Source: Streptomyces sp. XD-27 (GTDB lineage Bacteria > Actinomycetota > Actinomycetes > Streptomycetales > Streptomycetaceae). Taken from it: DNA of 64,000 nucleotides. The stretch covers positions 6,572,001 to 6,636,000 of the forward strand of contig NZ_CP130713.1 in NCBI RefSeq assembly GCF_030553055.1, written 5' to 3'. The notes beneath the pieces are model-generated. The model searched no databases and was not told where the DNA came from. It worked only from the letters and a program-made list of their open reading frames with translations. The translations under genes and the position numbers were made by a program. Below are positions 27,388 through 37,239 of the stretch, piece by piece; position 1 is the first letter of the stretch, and every line of letters starts with the position of its first letter.

Positions 27388-28749
27388 TTGCACGAACTGA
27401 ACGTCATCAACCCGGCCACGGAAGAGCTGATCGCCACGGTCCCGGCAACCACACCGGCCGAGGTGAACGCTGCAGTAGCCCGCGCAGCGACCGCGAAAAC
27501 CGCCTGGGCGGCCCTGCCGCCCAGCGACCGCGCCCGCCACCTCCGCCGCTTCGCCGCCACCGTGGACGCCCACCTGGACGAACTCGCCGAACTGGAGGTC
27601 CGCGAGGCGGGCCACCCGATCGGCAACGCCCGCTGGGAGGCGGGCAACGTCCGCGACCTGCTCGACTACGCCGCCGGGGGAGTGGAGCGGCTGGCCGGCG
27701 CCCAGATCCCCGTCCCCGGCGGCCTCAACGTCACCTTCCACGAACCGCTCGGCGTCGTCGCCGTCATCGCCCCGTGGAACTTCCCCATGCCCATCGCCGC
27801 CTGGGGCACCGCACCCGCCCTCGCCGCGGGCAACGCCGTCGTCCTCAAGCCCGCCGAGACCACCCCGCTCACCGCGCTGCGGCTGGCCGCACTCGCGCTG
27901 GAGGCCGGGCTGCCCGAGGGGCTCTTCCAGGTCCTGCCCGGCGAGGGCCCGGTCGCGGGCAACGCGCTCGTGGAACACCCCGGCGTCGCCAAGGTCGTCT
28001 TCACCGGCTCCACCACCGTCGGCAAACAGATCATGGCCAAGTGCGCGGACGGCGTGAAGCGCGTGACCCTCGAACTCGGCGGCAAGAGCCCCAACATCGT
28101 CTTCGCCGACGCCGACATCGAACAGGCCGCCACCGCCGCCCCCGGCTCCTTCCTCGACAACACCGGCCAGGACTGCTGCGCCCGCAGCCGCATCCTCGTC
28201 CAGCGGTCCGTGTACGACCGCTTCATGGAGCTGCTGGAACCCGCGGTGCTGTCCTTCACCGTCGGCGACCCCGCCGACCCGGGCACGCGGATGGGCCCGC
28301 TGATCTCCGCCGCCCAGCGCGAGCGCGTACGGTCCTACGTCCCCGAGTCCGCCCCCGCCGCCATCCGCGGCGAGGCCCCCGCGGGCAAGGGCTTCTGGTA
28401 CCCGGCCACCGTCCTGGAGGGCCGGCCGTCGGACCGTACCGCCGTCGAGGAGGTCTTCGGGCCGGTCGCCGTCGTCATCCCCTTCGAGGACGAGGCCGAC
28501 GCGATCCGGATCGCCAACGCCACCGACTACGGCCTGTCGGGGTCCATCTGGACCCGCGACGTCGGCCGCGCCCTGCGCGTCTCGCGCGCCGTCGCCGCCG
28601 GCAACCTGTCCGTCAACTCCCACAGCAGCGTCCGCTACTGGACCCCCTTCGGCGGCTTCAAGCAGTCCGGCCTCGGCCGGGAACTGGGGCCGGACGCCCT
28701 CACCGCTTTCACCGAGACCAAGAACGTCTTCCTCAGCACGGAGGCCTGA
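27388..28749 (+). CDS. NAD-dependent aldehyde dehydrogenase
   Basis: The 453-residue ALDH has the cofactor block WNFPMPIAAWG, the general-base motif LELGGKSPNIVFAD, and catalytic Cys263 in NTGQDCCARS. It probably oxidises the aldehyde derived from the gamma-glutamylated alcohol or amine. The start is TTG 27388 with GGAG upstream; no better start is open nearby. It lies 40 bases after glnA4. Confidence 0.9.
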   Translation: MHELNVINPATEELIATVPATTPAEVNAAVARAATAKTAWAALPPSDRARHLRRFAATVDAHLDELAELEVREAGHPIGNARWEAGNVRDLLDYAAGGVERLAGAQIPVPGGLNVTFHEPLGVVAVIAPWNFPMPIAAWGTAPALAAGNAVVLKPAETTPLTALRLAALALEAGLPEGLFQVLPGEGPVAGNALVEHPGVAKVVFTGSTTVGKQIMAKCADGVKRVTLELGGKSPNIVFADADIEQAATAAPGSFLDNTGQDCCARSRILVQRSVYDRFMELLEPAVLSFTVGDPADPGTRMGPLISAAQRERVRSYVPESAPAAIRGEAPAGKGFWYPATVLEGRPSDRTAVEEVFGPVAVVIPFEDEADAIRIANATDYGLSGSIWTRDVGRALRVSRAVAAGNLSVNSHSSVRYWTPFGGFKQSGLGRELGPDALTAFTETKNVFLSTEA

Positions 28750-28754
28750 CCACC

Positions 28755-29573
28755 ATGACCACGACCGACACCGCCACCGACGACGCCGCGACCGACAACA
28801 CCGCCGTCTGCCGCCGTCTGGTGGGCCGTACCGCCGTCATCACCGGAGCGGGCAGCGGCATCGGCCTGGCCACCGCCCGCCGGATCGCCTCCGAGGGCGC
28901 CAACGTCGTCTGCGCCGACATCGACCCCGTCGCGGGCAAGGCCGCCGCCGATGAGGTGGGCGGACTGTTCGTCCAAGTGGACGTCACCGACGCCGAGCAG
29001 GTGGAGGCGCTGTTCCAGACCGCCTACGACACCTACGGCTCGGTCGACATCGCCTTCAACAACGCGGGCATCTCGCCGCCCGACGACGACTCCATCCTCA
29101 CCACCGGGCTGGACGCCTGGAAGCGCGTCCAGGAGGTCAACCTCACCTCCGTCTACCTGTGCTGCAAAGCCGCCATCCCCTACATGCAGCGGCAGGGCAA
29201 GGGCTCCATCATCAACACCGCCTCCTTCGTGGCCGTGATGGGCGCCGCCACCTCCCAGATCAGCTACACCGCCTCCAAGGGCGGCGTCCTGGCCATGTCC
29301 CGCGAACTGGGCGTGCAGTTCGCCCGCGAGGGCATCCGGGTCAACGCCCTGTGCCCCGGCCCGGTCAACACCCCGCTCCTCAAGGAACTGTTCGCCAAGG
29401 ACCCGGAGCGCGCCGCGCGCCGCCTGGTGCACGTGCCCGTCGGCCGCTTCGCCGAGCCCGAGGAGATCGCCTCCGCCGTCGCCTTCCTCGCCAGCGACGA
29501 CTCCTCGTTCGTCAACGCCGCCGAGTTCCTGGTCGACGGCGGGATCGCGGGCGCGTACGTCACGCCTCTGTAA
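28755..29573 (+). CDS. SDR-family oxidoreductase
   Basis: The 272-residue protein has the NAD(P) motif TGAGSGIG, NNAG, a Ser in NTASF and the YTASK catalytic Tyr-Lys pair. It is annotated in many genomes as 3-oxoacyl-ACP reductase. In this operon it more likely oxidises the alcohol of a gamma-glutamyl substrate before the aldehyde dehydrogenase. Five bases separate it from the ALDH gene. Confidence 0.9.
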   Translation: MTTTDTATDDAATDNTAVCRRLVGRTAVITGAGSGIGLATARRIASEGANVVCADIDPVAGKAAADEVGGLFVQVDVTDAEQVEALFQTAYDTYGSVDIAFNNAGISPPDDDSILTTGLDAWKRVQEVNLTSVYLCCKAAIPYMQRQGKGSIINTASFVAVMGAATSQISYTASKGGVLAMSRELGVQFAREGIRVNALCPGPVNTPLLKELFAKDPERAARRLVHVPVGRFAEPEEIASAVAFLASDDSSFVNAAEFLVDGGIAGAYVTPL

Positions 29574-29635
29574 CCATCTCCCGGAACGGGGCGGGTGCGG
29601 GGCGCAGGGAGTAGTAAAGGCCGAGGTCACGGGCC

Positions 29636-29641
29636 TAGGGT
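29636..29641 (+). promoter_or_regulatory. -10 hexamer of a leaderless promoter
   Basis: TAGGGT lies exactly six bases before the GTG at 29648, where no ribosome site exists. Transcription from the usual distance would begin at or within one base of the start codon. Confidence 0.55.
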
Positions 29642-29647
29642 GTCGGC

Positions 29648-30724
29648 GTGAGCATGACGACACCACCCGGTTGGTACCCCGACCCGGCCCACAGCGGCCC
29701 TGGCCCCGCCCCGGAACGCTGGTGGGACGGAGCCGCCTGGACCGAGCAGCGCCGCACCGCCCAGCCCGCTCCCCAGTCCGCTCCCCAGGGGCAGCCCGCC
29801 CCCGGGGACCCCTCCCTGCACGCCGCGCCGACGATGGTCGGCATGCCGGGCCCGGCAGCCCCGGCCGCCCCGGCGCCCGGGACGCCGCAGCCGGGGTTCT
29901 CCGGCCCCCCGGGCTACCCGGGCTCTCCCGGAGCCCCCGGCTACCCGGGATATCCGGCTACGCCCGACGGCGCCGCGCCGCGCGGCCGCGGCTCGAAGGC
30001 CGCCGCGGCGGCGGTCGCGGCGGTCGTCCTCGTCGCCGCGATCGTCGGCGGTGTGCTTCTGCTCCAGGACGATGGCGACGGCAAGCGGAAGAAGCGGGCC
30101 AAGCCGGGGCAGAGCACCTCCGCGCCCAGGACAGGCGGCCAGAACGGCGGGCAGGGCGGCGACGGACCGGCCGAGCAGCCGGGCTCCACCGCCGCGGACG
30201 CCATCAACGGCATCTCGCTGCCCGTGTTCGCCGGCTGGGAGAAGCAGAACCACCCCGCCGGCGTGTTCCTCGGCAAACAGTCCTACCCCTGCCCGAACAA
30301 CCCCAACGGCACGTGCCTGCGCGGCGGCGTGGTCACAGAGAATGCCGCCGGCGGCGGATACCGGGCGACGACGGCGGAGGGCATCGCCAAGGAGGACATT
30401 GCCGGGAACGCCAAGGAGAGCTACAGCGTCAAGTCCTACGGCGGCATCACCTCGCACACGGAGCTGAAGTCGGAGCCGGTGACCGTGGCGGGCGAGCAGG
30501 GCTACCGCGTTCTCTGGCGGGTCAAGAACAAGATGGGCGGCGACGGATACGTCCAGTCAGTCGTCTTCCCCCGGCCCGGCGGAGGGTCCGGCGGGTCGCA
30601 GTCGATGATCGTCGTCCAGTTCGGCTTCGACGTGAACGACCAGGCCCCGACGCTCGACGACATGGACAAGATCGTCAAGGGGATCAAGCCGCTGGGCTCC
30701 CCGGGCAACAACGAGTCGGTGTAA
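29648..30724 (+). CDS. DUF2510 membrane protein
   Basis: The 358-residue protein begins with the DUF2510 motif PPGWYPDPAHSG...RWWDGAAWTEQ. A Pro/Gly-rich linker and one transmembrane helix (about residues 118-140) follow, then an extracellular domain of about 190 residues with two Cys (YPCPNNPNGTC). The function is unknown. DUF2510 faces the cytosol and the C-terminal domain faces outward. The mRNA appears leaderless. Confidence 0.88.
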   Translation: MSMTTPPGWYPDPAHSGPGPAPERWWDGAAWTEQRRTAQPAPQSAPQGQPAPGDPSLHAAPTMVGMPGPAAPAAPAPGTPQPGFSGPPGYPGSPGAPGYPGYPATPDGAAPRGRGSKAAAAAVAAVVLVAAIVGGVLLLQDDGDGKRKKRAKPGQSTSAPRTGGQNGGQGGDGPAEQPGSTAADAINGISLPVFAGWEKQNHPAGVFLGKQSYPCPNNPNGTCLRGGVVTENAAGGGYRATTAEGIAKEDIAGNAKESYSVKSYGGITSHTELKSEPVTVAGEQGYRVLWRVKNKMGGDGYVQSVVFPRPGGGSGGSQSMIVVQFGFDVNDQAPTLDDMDKIVKGIKPLGSPGNNESV

Positions 30725-30824
30725 CGGGGGGGCGGGGCGAGGACCGGGCCGGGGTGAGGACCGGGGTCGGGGGCGGACCCCGGTCAGGGGCGGATGCGAA
30801 CCCCGGTCAGCGGGCGGATGCGGG

Positions 30825-32021
30825 TCAGAGAAACGTGCGGCCCTCGCCCCGGTACGTCGGCACCGTCCGCACCACCCGGTCGCCGTCGACCAGACACAAC
30901 CGGTCGAAACGCTCGCACAGCTCACCGGCCTTGGCGTGCCGGAACCACACCTTGTCCCCGATCAGCAGGTCGTCGGCCGGCGAGCCCAGCAGCGGTGTCT
31001 GCACCTCGCCGGCCCCCTCCCTCGGGTCGTATCGCAGCCCCTCGGGCAGACACGGCACCGGCAGCCGGTCCCGGCCCGCCGCCCCCGACGCCGGATAGCC
31101 GCCGCCCAGCACCGTCACCACGCCGACGCCCGGCCTGCGCACGACGGGCAGCGCGAACAGCGCCGCCGGGCGCCCGTGGAACGCGGTGTAGTCGTCGAAC
31201 AGCCGCGGCTGGTACAGCCCCGAACCCGCCGCGATCTCGGTGACCGCCTCCTCCGCGGCGGTGTGCTGCACACTGCCCGTGCCGCCGCCGTTCACGAACT
31301 CCAGATCCGCCACCGCCCGGACCGCCCGCACCGCCGCCGCCCGCCGTGCCGCCAGCTCCCGGCGCGCCGCGGCCTGCATCAGCCGTATCGCCCGCGACCG
31401 CACGGGATGCCCCGCCACCGCGTCACCCACACCGGCCACATGGCCCTCGTACGCCATCAGCCCCACCAGCCGGAAGCCCGGCCGCCGGGCGATCTGCCGG
31501 GCCAGCTCGGCGAGCCGCTCCGGCTCGCGCAGGGGGGACCGCAGCGCGCCGATCCGCACCCGCCCGCCCAGCAACCGCAGCGAGGTGTCCAGCTCCAGGC
31601 AGACCCGCACCTCCTCGGTGCCGCCGCGCACCGCGTCGATCAGATCGAGCTGTGCCGGGTCGTCCACCATCACCGTCACGGCGGACGCCAGCTTCGGGTC
31701 CCCGGTCAGCTCGGCGAACCGGTCCCGGTCGGCGGACGGATACGCCAGCAGCACGTCCTCGAAGCCCTCACGCGCCAGCCACAGCGACTCGGCGAGCGTG
31801 TAGCTCATCACGCCCGTGAACCCGTCGAGCGCCAGCACGCGCTCCAGCAGCGCCCGGCACCGGACCGACTTGCTCGCCACTCTGACGGGCTTGCCCTGGG
31901 CGCGCCGTACGAGGTCGCGCGCGTTGGCGTCGAACGCCCGCAGATCGACGATCGCGACAGGGGCGTCGAGGTGCGCGGTGGCCCGGTCGTAGCGGGCCCG
32001 GTCAGAGGCTGCGACGGACAT
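30825..32021 (-). CDS. Alanine racemase-like/D-amino acid deaminase-like PLP protein
   Basis: The 398-residue fold-type III PLP protein has the Schiff-base lysine in VRVASKSVRC near residue 50. Further family features are MAYEGHVAGV, FVNGGGTGS and a C-terminal GDKVWFRHAKAGELCERFD. The last block, with His and Cys ligands, is typical of DSD1-like D-serine/D-threonine dehydratases that also need zinc. The reaction is inferred from the family. The ATG is at 32021. Confidence 0.85.
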   Translation of the reverse strand: MSVAASDRARYDRATAHLDAPVAIVDLRAFDANARDLVRRAQGKPVRVASKSVRCRALLERVLALDGFTGVMSYTLAESLWLAREGFEDVLLAYPSADRDRFAELTGDPKLASAVTVMVDDPAQLDLIDAVRGGTEEVRVCLELDTSLRLLGGRVRIGALRSPLREPERLAELARQIARRPGFRLVGLMAYEGHVAGVGDAVAGHPVRSRAIRLMQAAARRELAARRAAAVRAVRAVADLEFVNGGGTGSVQHTAAEEAVTEIAAGSGLYQPRLFDDYTAFHGRPAALFALPVVRRPGVGVVTVLGGGYPASGAAGRDRLPVPCLPEGLRYDPREGAGEVQTPLLGSPADDLLIGDKVWFRHAKAGELCERFDRLCLVDGDRVVRTVPTYRGEGRTFL

Positions 32022-32226
32022 GAACGGCAGCTTGCCAGAATGCGGTTACCAGACGGTAGAGGGCCGGCCGGTGCGCACGGTCGGCGCCGCCCCGTAAAGT
32101 GTCGCGCACGCCATGACCGGCAGGTCAGGGGCGTGATGTCCGCATACGGGCCGGGCTGCCCCGAAAGCGATGGGGCGGCCGCGGCGCGAGGTGAACCAGG
32201 TCCCGAGGGGTGACGAGGGGGTGCAG

Positions 32227-33474
32227 GTGAGCACCGACGCGGAGTACGCACACCCACCCCACCCGGCGCCACCACCCCGTCCCGCGTCCCCTCCGCCGCC
32301 CGCGCCCGCGTCCCCTCCGCCGCCCGCGCCCGCGGCGTCTGCGCCGCCCCGTCGCGGCGTGCCGGTGGCCGACGATCCCACGCCAGTCCTGCCGCGTCGC
32401 GTCGTGCGGCCCACCTCCCGGTCGGGCCCGGCCGCGCAGGTCGCCACGCCGCGCGTACGGCCCGTACCACCGAGCCGAACGCCTACGCCTACGCCTACGT
32501 CTACGCCGACGCCGACGGACCGCCCTTCGGCGGCTCCTCCAGCATCCGGTGACACCGCTTTCGCCGCGGCCGCCGAGGCGCCTCAGGACGGGGGTCCGGC
32601 ACCCGCGTCCGGCGCGGAGCCGTGGTACCGCACGGGCGGGACGGACGCCGCGGGCGGCCCGGCCGGACCTCCGCCGTATCCGCCCGGCACGGCGGACCAC
32701 GACGGCGCGTCACACCGCCCCCGTACGCGCACCCGCGCCGTGACCGCCGCAACGTGCCTCGTGCTCGGACTCGGCCTGCTCGTCGGAGCCGCCGCCGGCA
32801 GCTGGCTCACCGACGGCTCCGACGACCGGCCGACGGTGGAGGCCCGCTTCGCCCAGGCGCGCGCCGTCTGGCACAGCGTTCCGGTCGACGGGCTCTTCCC
32901 GCCCACCCTGAAGGGCAAGGAGGCCGGCCCCGGTGGCGCCGACCGCACCTGGACCCGGATCGCGGTCGCCCCGGACAGCAGTTGCGGCGGCGCGTTCGAC
33001 CCGCTGCTGGACAAGGCGCTGTCCCCCGTGGGCTGCCAACGGTTGCTGCGCGCCACGTACACCGACTCCACCAGCACCAGCGTGACGACGGTCGGAGTCC
33101 TGGTGACCAGGGCGGACCCGGACGGCATGCGAGCGCTGCACAAACGCTTCACCGGCGAGGCGCTCGACCGGCGCGCCGACCTGATGCCCCGGCCGTACGC
33201 GGCGAAGGGCACCGCGGCGGCCGAGTTCGGCGACAAGCAGCGTGCCACCTGGCGGATCGGGGTCCTGACCGACGCCCCGGCCATCGTCTACACGGTCACG
33301 GGCTTCGCCGACGGACGTACGGTCACCGATCCGCGGTCGGCGAAGGAGGCGACGGCGAAGGGCGCGTCCAGCACACCGGCACTGTCCGGCCTCGGCCATG
33401 ACGCGGTGGGTGTGGCGAAGGGCGTCGAACGCGCGTTCCGCGCGGCGGTGTCGGAGACGGAGGGCTCCCTGTGA
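32227..33474 (+). CDS. Proline-rich single-span membrane protein
   Basis: The 415-residue protein has a Pro/Thr/Ser-rich cytosolic N-terminus (about 170 residues), one transmembrane helix (LVLGLGLLVGAAAGSWL) and an extracytoplasmic domain of about 220 residues with two Cys. Two 24-base tandem copies (32284-32331) and a hexamer repeat (about 32479-32516) encode the Pro/Thr tract. GTG 32227 follows a GAGGGGG stretch. It overlaps the S8 protease gene by GTGA, so the two probably act together. I recognise no domain. Confidence 0.8.
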   Translation: MSTDAEYAHPPHPAPPPRPASPPPPAPASPPPPAPAASAPPRRGVPVADDPTPVLPRRVVRPTSRSGPAAQVATPRVRPVPPSRTPTPTPTSTPTPTDRPSAAPPASGDTAFAAAAEAPQDGGPAPASGAEPWYRTGGTDAAGGPAGPPPYPPGTADHDGASHRPRTRTRAVTAATCLVLGLGLLVGAAAGSWLTDGSDDRPTVEARFAQARAVWHSVPVDGLFPPTLKGKEAGPGGADRTWTRIAVAPDSSCGGAFDPLLDKALSPVGCQRLLRATYTDSTSTSVTTVGVLVTRADPDGMRALHKRFTGEALDRRADLMPRPYAAKGTAAAEFGDKQRATWRIGVLTDAPAIVYTVTGFADGRTVTDPRSAKEATAKGASSTPALSGLGHDAVGVAKGVERAFRAAVSETEGSL

Positions 33475-34942
33475 CGGTCCGACGGCAGGACGAGGAGCAG
33501 GGCGAGGAGCAGGGCGCCGGGCGCACGGAAGCCACCCCGCACGGCGCGCCGCGGCGGCCCGGCGGCGCCCCTGCGGCGCCCGGCTCTCCCGCCGGGACCG
33601 TTGCCCCAGGCGCCGCAGCGGCATTCGGTCCGCCCGGCTCCGGGGTTCCGGGTAGCGCCCTGCCCGCCGCAGCGGAGCCCGGTCCGCCCGGTGCACGCCG
33701 TGGCCGCCCGTACCGCCTCCGCCTGGTGCGTGGCGCCCCCGCGCGTTCGCTGCCGCGTTCGCCGCCGCTGCAGTCGCGCTGCTGCCCTCGGCGCCCGTAC
33801 AAGCCGACGGCATACGCGAGCAGGAATGGGCGCTGGACGCCATCCACGCCCGCGACGCCTGGCGGACGACCAAGGGCGACGGCGTGACCGTCGCCGTTCT
33901 CGACACCGGCGTCGACGGCGAGCACCCCGACCTCAAGGGCCAGGTGCTCCCCGGCAAGGACCTCATCGGCTTCGGAGCCGAGCGCGGCGACCGGGCCTGG
34001 GCCCGCCACGGCACCGCCATGGCCGGCATCATCGCCGGTCGCGGGCACGGCGCGGCGGGCGGCGACGGCGTCGTCGGCGTCGCGCCCGAGGCGAGGATCC
34101 TCCCGGTCCGGGTGATCCTGGAGGACTCCGACCCCGCCCGGAAGAAGGCCCGCGGCGCCCGCGGCAGCGCACTCGCCGACGGGATCCGATGGGCCGCCGA
34201 CCACGGCGCCGACGTCATCAACCTGTCGCTCGGCGACGACAGCGCGTCCGCTCATCCGGAGCGCGCGGAGGACGCCGCCGTGCAGTACGCGCTGGCCAAG
34301 GGCGTGGTGGTCGTGGCCTCGGCGGGCAACGGCGGGGAGAAGGGCGACCGCGTCTCGTACCCGGCCGCGTACCCCGGCGTCATCGCCGTCACCGCCGTCG
34401 ACCGGTACGGCACGCGAGCGGCGTTCTCCACGCGCCGCTGGTACGCCACGGTCTGCGCGCCCGGCGTCGACGTCGTCATCGCCGACCCCGACCGCCGCTA
34501 CTACCAGGGGTGGGGGACCAGCGCGGCCGCCGCGTTCGTCTCCGGTGCCGCCGCGCTCGTCCGCTCCGCGCACCCCGACCTGAGCCCGGCCCAGGTCAAG
34601 CGGCTGCTGGCGGAGACCGCGCGGTCGGGGCCCGAAACCGGCGGCCACAGCGACGAACTGGGCGCGGGCCTGGTCGACCCGGCCGCCGCGATCGAGGCGG
34701 GCGACGCGCTGCGGCCCCGGCCGCAACGGCCCGCGCCCGCCGCGTACCCGCGCCGCTACTTCGGCGAGGGCCCGGCCCGCACCCGAAGCGCGGCCGGGGG
34801 AGGCGACTCGCACCGGCTGGCTCTGACCGCGGGCCTCGCGGGCGCCGCGCTCCTGGCCACCGCCGTCGTCGTGTGGCGGGGTACGGGCCCCCTGCGCGGG
34901 TTCGGCGCCGGCGCGGTCCGGGCGAGAACCCGGACCCGCTGA
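33471..34942 (+). CDS. Mycosin-like S8 serine protease, frameshifted in this sequence
   Basis: The subtilase part is intact: Asp in VAVLDTGVDG, His in RHGTAMAGIIAG and Ser in GWGTSAAAAFVSG. A C-terminal membrane helix (LTAGLAGAALLATAVVVW) follows, as in type VII-associated mycosins. The GTG at 33471 overlaps the upstream gene by four bases behind a GGAGGG site, but its frame does not reach the protease domain. The protease frame carries a clear signal-peptide core (AFAAAFAAAAVALLPSAP, then QADGIREQ) with no start codon. Adding one C to the run at 33736-33740 joins the two frames seamlessly. The nearest in-frame start otherwise is GTG 33884, which would lose the signal peptide. Confidence 0.8.
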
Positions 34943-35013
34943 GCGCCGAGGGCACACCACCTCGCCACCAGCCCGCCGCCCGGCCCCGCGCGGCCTCCGG
35001 CTACCCTCGTCGC

Positions 35014-35748
35014 GTGGCGCTCAAGAACATCCCCGACCCTGGCTTCTCCGGCGACGACGGCTCCGCCGACCCCCGCCTGACCGCGGCGCTCGCCGCGTGG
35101 GCCGCCGATCCGTCGGCCGAGCCCGAGGTGATCGGGGCGCTGGCCGGGGCCCGGCTGCTCGTGCCGCTGGTGGCCGTACTCGGCGAGGTCGAGGAAGGGC
35201 CCGACGGCCTGCGTCGCGAGAAGACCAGCGACATGGCCGTGGCGACGCTCCAGGCGCCCGGTGGCCGCCGGGCGCTGCCCGCGTTCACCTCCACCGAGGC
35301 ACTGGCCCGCTGGCGCCCCGACGCCCGCCCGGTGGCGGTGCCGCTGCGCCAGGCGCTCGAGGCCCTCGCCCACGAGAAGGCGGACACCCTGGTCATCGAC
35401 CTCGCGGGACCGGTGACCTACCAACTGACCGGCCCCGCCCTGCTCGCCCTCGCGGAGGGCCGGACCAGCGCCGACCCGCTCACCGACCCGGCCGTCGCCG
35501 ACGCGATCCGCAGCGTGCTGGCCGCCGAGCCCGGCGTGCTGCGCGCGCACCTGGTGGCCGCCGCGGACGCCGACGCGACCCTGGCCCTCGCCCTCGCACC
35601 GGACGCCGACGCGCGCGAGGCCGCGCAGCGCGTGGCCGGGGCGCTGGCCGCGCACGAGTCGCTGCGCGCCCGGCTGGTGCGCGGGCTGACCCTGGCCCTG
35701 CTGCCGCCGGAGGCCTCCGTACCCGGAAAGCCGCTGTTCAGCCGCTGA
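35014..35748 (+). CDS. SseB family protein
   Basis: The 244-residue protein starts VALKNIPDPGFSGDDGSADPRL and matches the SseB N-terminal domain found widely in actinobacteria. The ALPAFTSTEALARW block is its most conserved part. SseB domains are thought to bind partners and the biochemical role is not established. GTG 35014 has a TACCCT hexamer (35002-35007) exactly six bases upstream and no ribosome site, so the mRNA is probably leaderless. Confidence 0.9.
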   Translation: MALKNIPDPGFSGDDGSADPRLTAALAAWAADPSAEPEVIGALAGARLLVPLVAVLGEVEEGPDGLRREKTSDMAVATLQAPGGRRALPAFTSTEALARWRPDARPVAVPLRQALEALAHEKADTLVIDLAGPVTYQLTGPALLALAEGRTSADPLTDPAVADAIRSVLAAEPGVLRAHLVAAADADATLALALAPDADAREAAQRVAGALAAHESLRARLVRGLTLALLPPEASVPGKPLFSR

Positions 35749-35881
35749 CCGGTGCCGCCCGCGGGCCGCTGCCAAGATGCCGCCCGGACGCTGATCTTCG
35801 AGAGGCGAAACCTCCCCGCTTGCCCCAGAATGCAAGCAAAGATCGCGATCCGGCTTCGGAGAGCGTGCCGAGGAGGGCGTC

Positions 35882-36688
35882 ATGGAGACCAGGACGGACG
35901 TCATCGAGACCAGAACGGTCGTAGCGGAGTTCGTCGGAACCCTGCTGCTGGTGTTCTTCGCCGTCGGGTCGGCGGTCGTCGGCGCGCGGTACATCGGCAC
36001 CACCGGCATCGCGCTCGCCTTCGGCTTCACGCTGCTCGCGCTGACCTACGCGCTGGGCCGGGTGTCCGGCAGCCATCTCAACCCGGCGGTCACCCTCGGC
36101 GTACTGCTGGCGCGCCGCATCGAGCTGCGTACCGCCATCGAGTACTGGCTCGCGCAGCTCCTCGGCGCCATCGCGGGCGCGGCCCTGCTCCTGCTCCTGG
36201 CGAAACAGGTGCCGGACCTGGAGATCAGCGGTGCGTTCGGCAGCAACGGCTACGGGGACCGCTCCGCCGTGGGCATGGAGGCGGGCGGCGCGTTCCTGGC
36301 CGAGGTGATGCTCACGCTGCTGCTCGTCTACGTCTATCTGTCGGTGACCCGCACCGTGTCGGTGGGCGGCCTGGAGCCGCTGCCGATCGGCCTGACCCTG
36401 GCCGTGGTGACCCTGGTCGGCGTCCCGCTGACCGGGGCGTCGGTGAACCCGGCCCGCAGCCTGGGCCCGGGGATGTTCGCCGGCGGTGACGCGATGGAGC
36501 AGTACTGGCTCTTCCTGATCGCGCCGCTGGTCGGCGGCGCGCTCGCGGCTGTGGTCCATCGGTTCACCCATGCCGACCTGGCGGCGGAGCGGATCGCCCC
36601 GGGGACCACAGGCCCGGCCGCGCCCACGGGACCGGACACGGCCGCGGGCCCGGACACCAGCCCAGGGCGGGACAAGGGCGCCGAGTGA
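35882..36688 (+). CDS. Aquaporin/MIP channel
   Basis: The 268-residue channel has six helices and the two NPA boxes, SGSHLNPAVT and GASVNPARSLGPG. The short loops look more like AqpZ water channels than GlpF. The C-terminal 30 residues are a Pro/Gly/Thr tail. The ATG follows a GAGGAGG ribosome site. The 133-base gap before it includes an inverted repeat GCTTGC/GCAAGC. Confidence 0.92.
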   Translation: METRTDVIETRTVVAEFVGTLLLVFFAVGSAVVGARYIGTTGIALAFGFTLLALTYALGRVSGSHLNPAVTLGVLLARRIELRTAIEYWLAQLLGAIAGAALLLLLAKQVPDLEISGAFGSNGYGDRSAVGMEAGGAFLAEVMLTLLLVYVYLSVTRTVSVGGLEPLPIGLTLAVVTLVGVPLTGASVNPARSLGPGMFAGGDAMEQYWLFLIAPLVGGALAAVVHRFTHADLAAERIAPGTTGPAAPTGPDTAAGPDTSPGRDKGAE

Positions 36689-36718
36689 CGCGGAGGCGCC
36701 CCGCCCGCCCGCGGCGCG

Positions 36719-37087
36719 TCAGCCGCCGAAGATCGGGCCCGTGTACTTCTCGCCCGGCCCCTGCCCCGGCTCGTCCGGCACCACCGACGCCTCGCGGAAC
36801 GCCAGCTGCAGGGACTTCAGGCCGTCCCGCAGCGGCGCCGCGTGGAAGGAGCTGATCTCGGTGGCGCTCGCCGTCACCAGACCCGCCAGCGCGTTGATCA
36901 GCTTCCGGGCCTCGTCCAGGTCCTTGTGCTCCGCGCCCTCCTCGGCCAGCCCCAGGTTCACCGCGGCGGCGCTCATGAGGTGCACCGCGACCGTGGTGAT
37001 CACCTCGACCGCGGGCACGTCCGCGATGTCGCGGGTGATGTCGTCAAAGCCGGGGGTGTCGTCCGGGGCGGGGGTGGCGTCGCTCAT
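36719..37087 (-). CDS. DUF1844 protein
   Basis: The 122-residue protein has the DUF1844 core [21 protein letters not shown] followed by [19 protein letters not shown]1844 genes are commonly divergent from infC in actinobacteria, as here. The function is unknown. The ATG at 37087 has GGAAAG upstream. Confidence 0.92.
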   Translation of the reverse strand: MSDATPAPDDTPGFDDITRDIADVPAVEVITTVAVHLMSAAAVNLGLAEEGAEHKDLDEARKLINALAGLVTASATEISSFHAAPLRDGLKSLQLAFREASVVPDEPGQGPGEKYTGPIFGG

Positions 37088-37231
37088 GGCTCACTTTCCG
37101 AGGGGAGAGGGATGTCGGCCGGGTGTCGGCCGGGTGTCGGCTTCGGGTGGGGCCGGCTTCCGCCGGGTACCGGCCTCCCAGCCTAGATCCCCAGGTCCGG
37201 CGGCCGAGAGGCGCCTCCGTTCGGCGTCGTG

Positions 37232-37237
37232 TAGAGT
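37232..37237 (+). promoter_or_regulatory. Putative -10 of the infC operon
   Basis: TAGAGT fits TANNNT and lies 250 bases before the infC coding start, giving room for the structured leader. No good -35 is seen at 17-18 bases. Confidence 0.4.
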
Positions 37238-37239
37238 TA

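Noticed and set aside
26980..27647. Extended N-terminus of the FadR-type regulator on the minus strand through glnA4
   Set aside because: The open frame continues antisense to glnA4, but the regulator domain starts after ATG 25898 and the extension is low-complexity.
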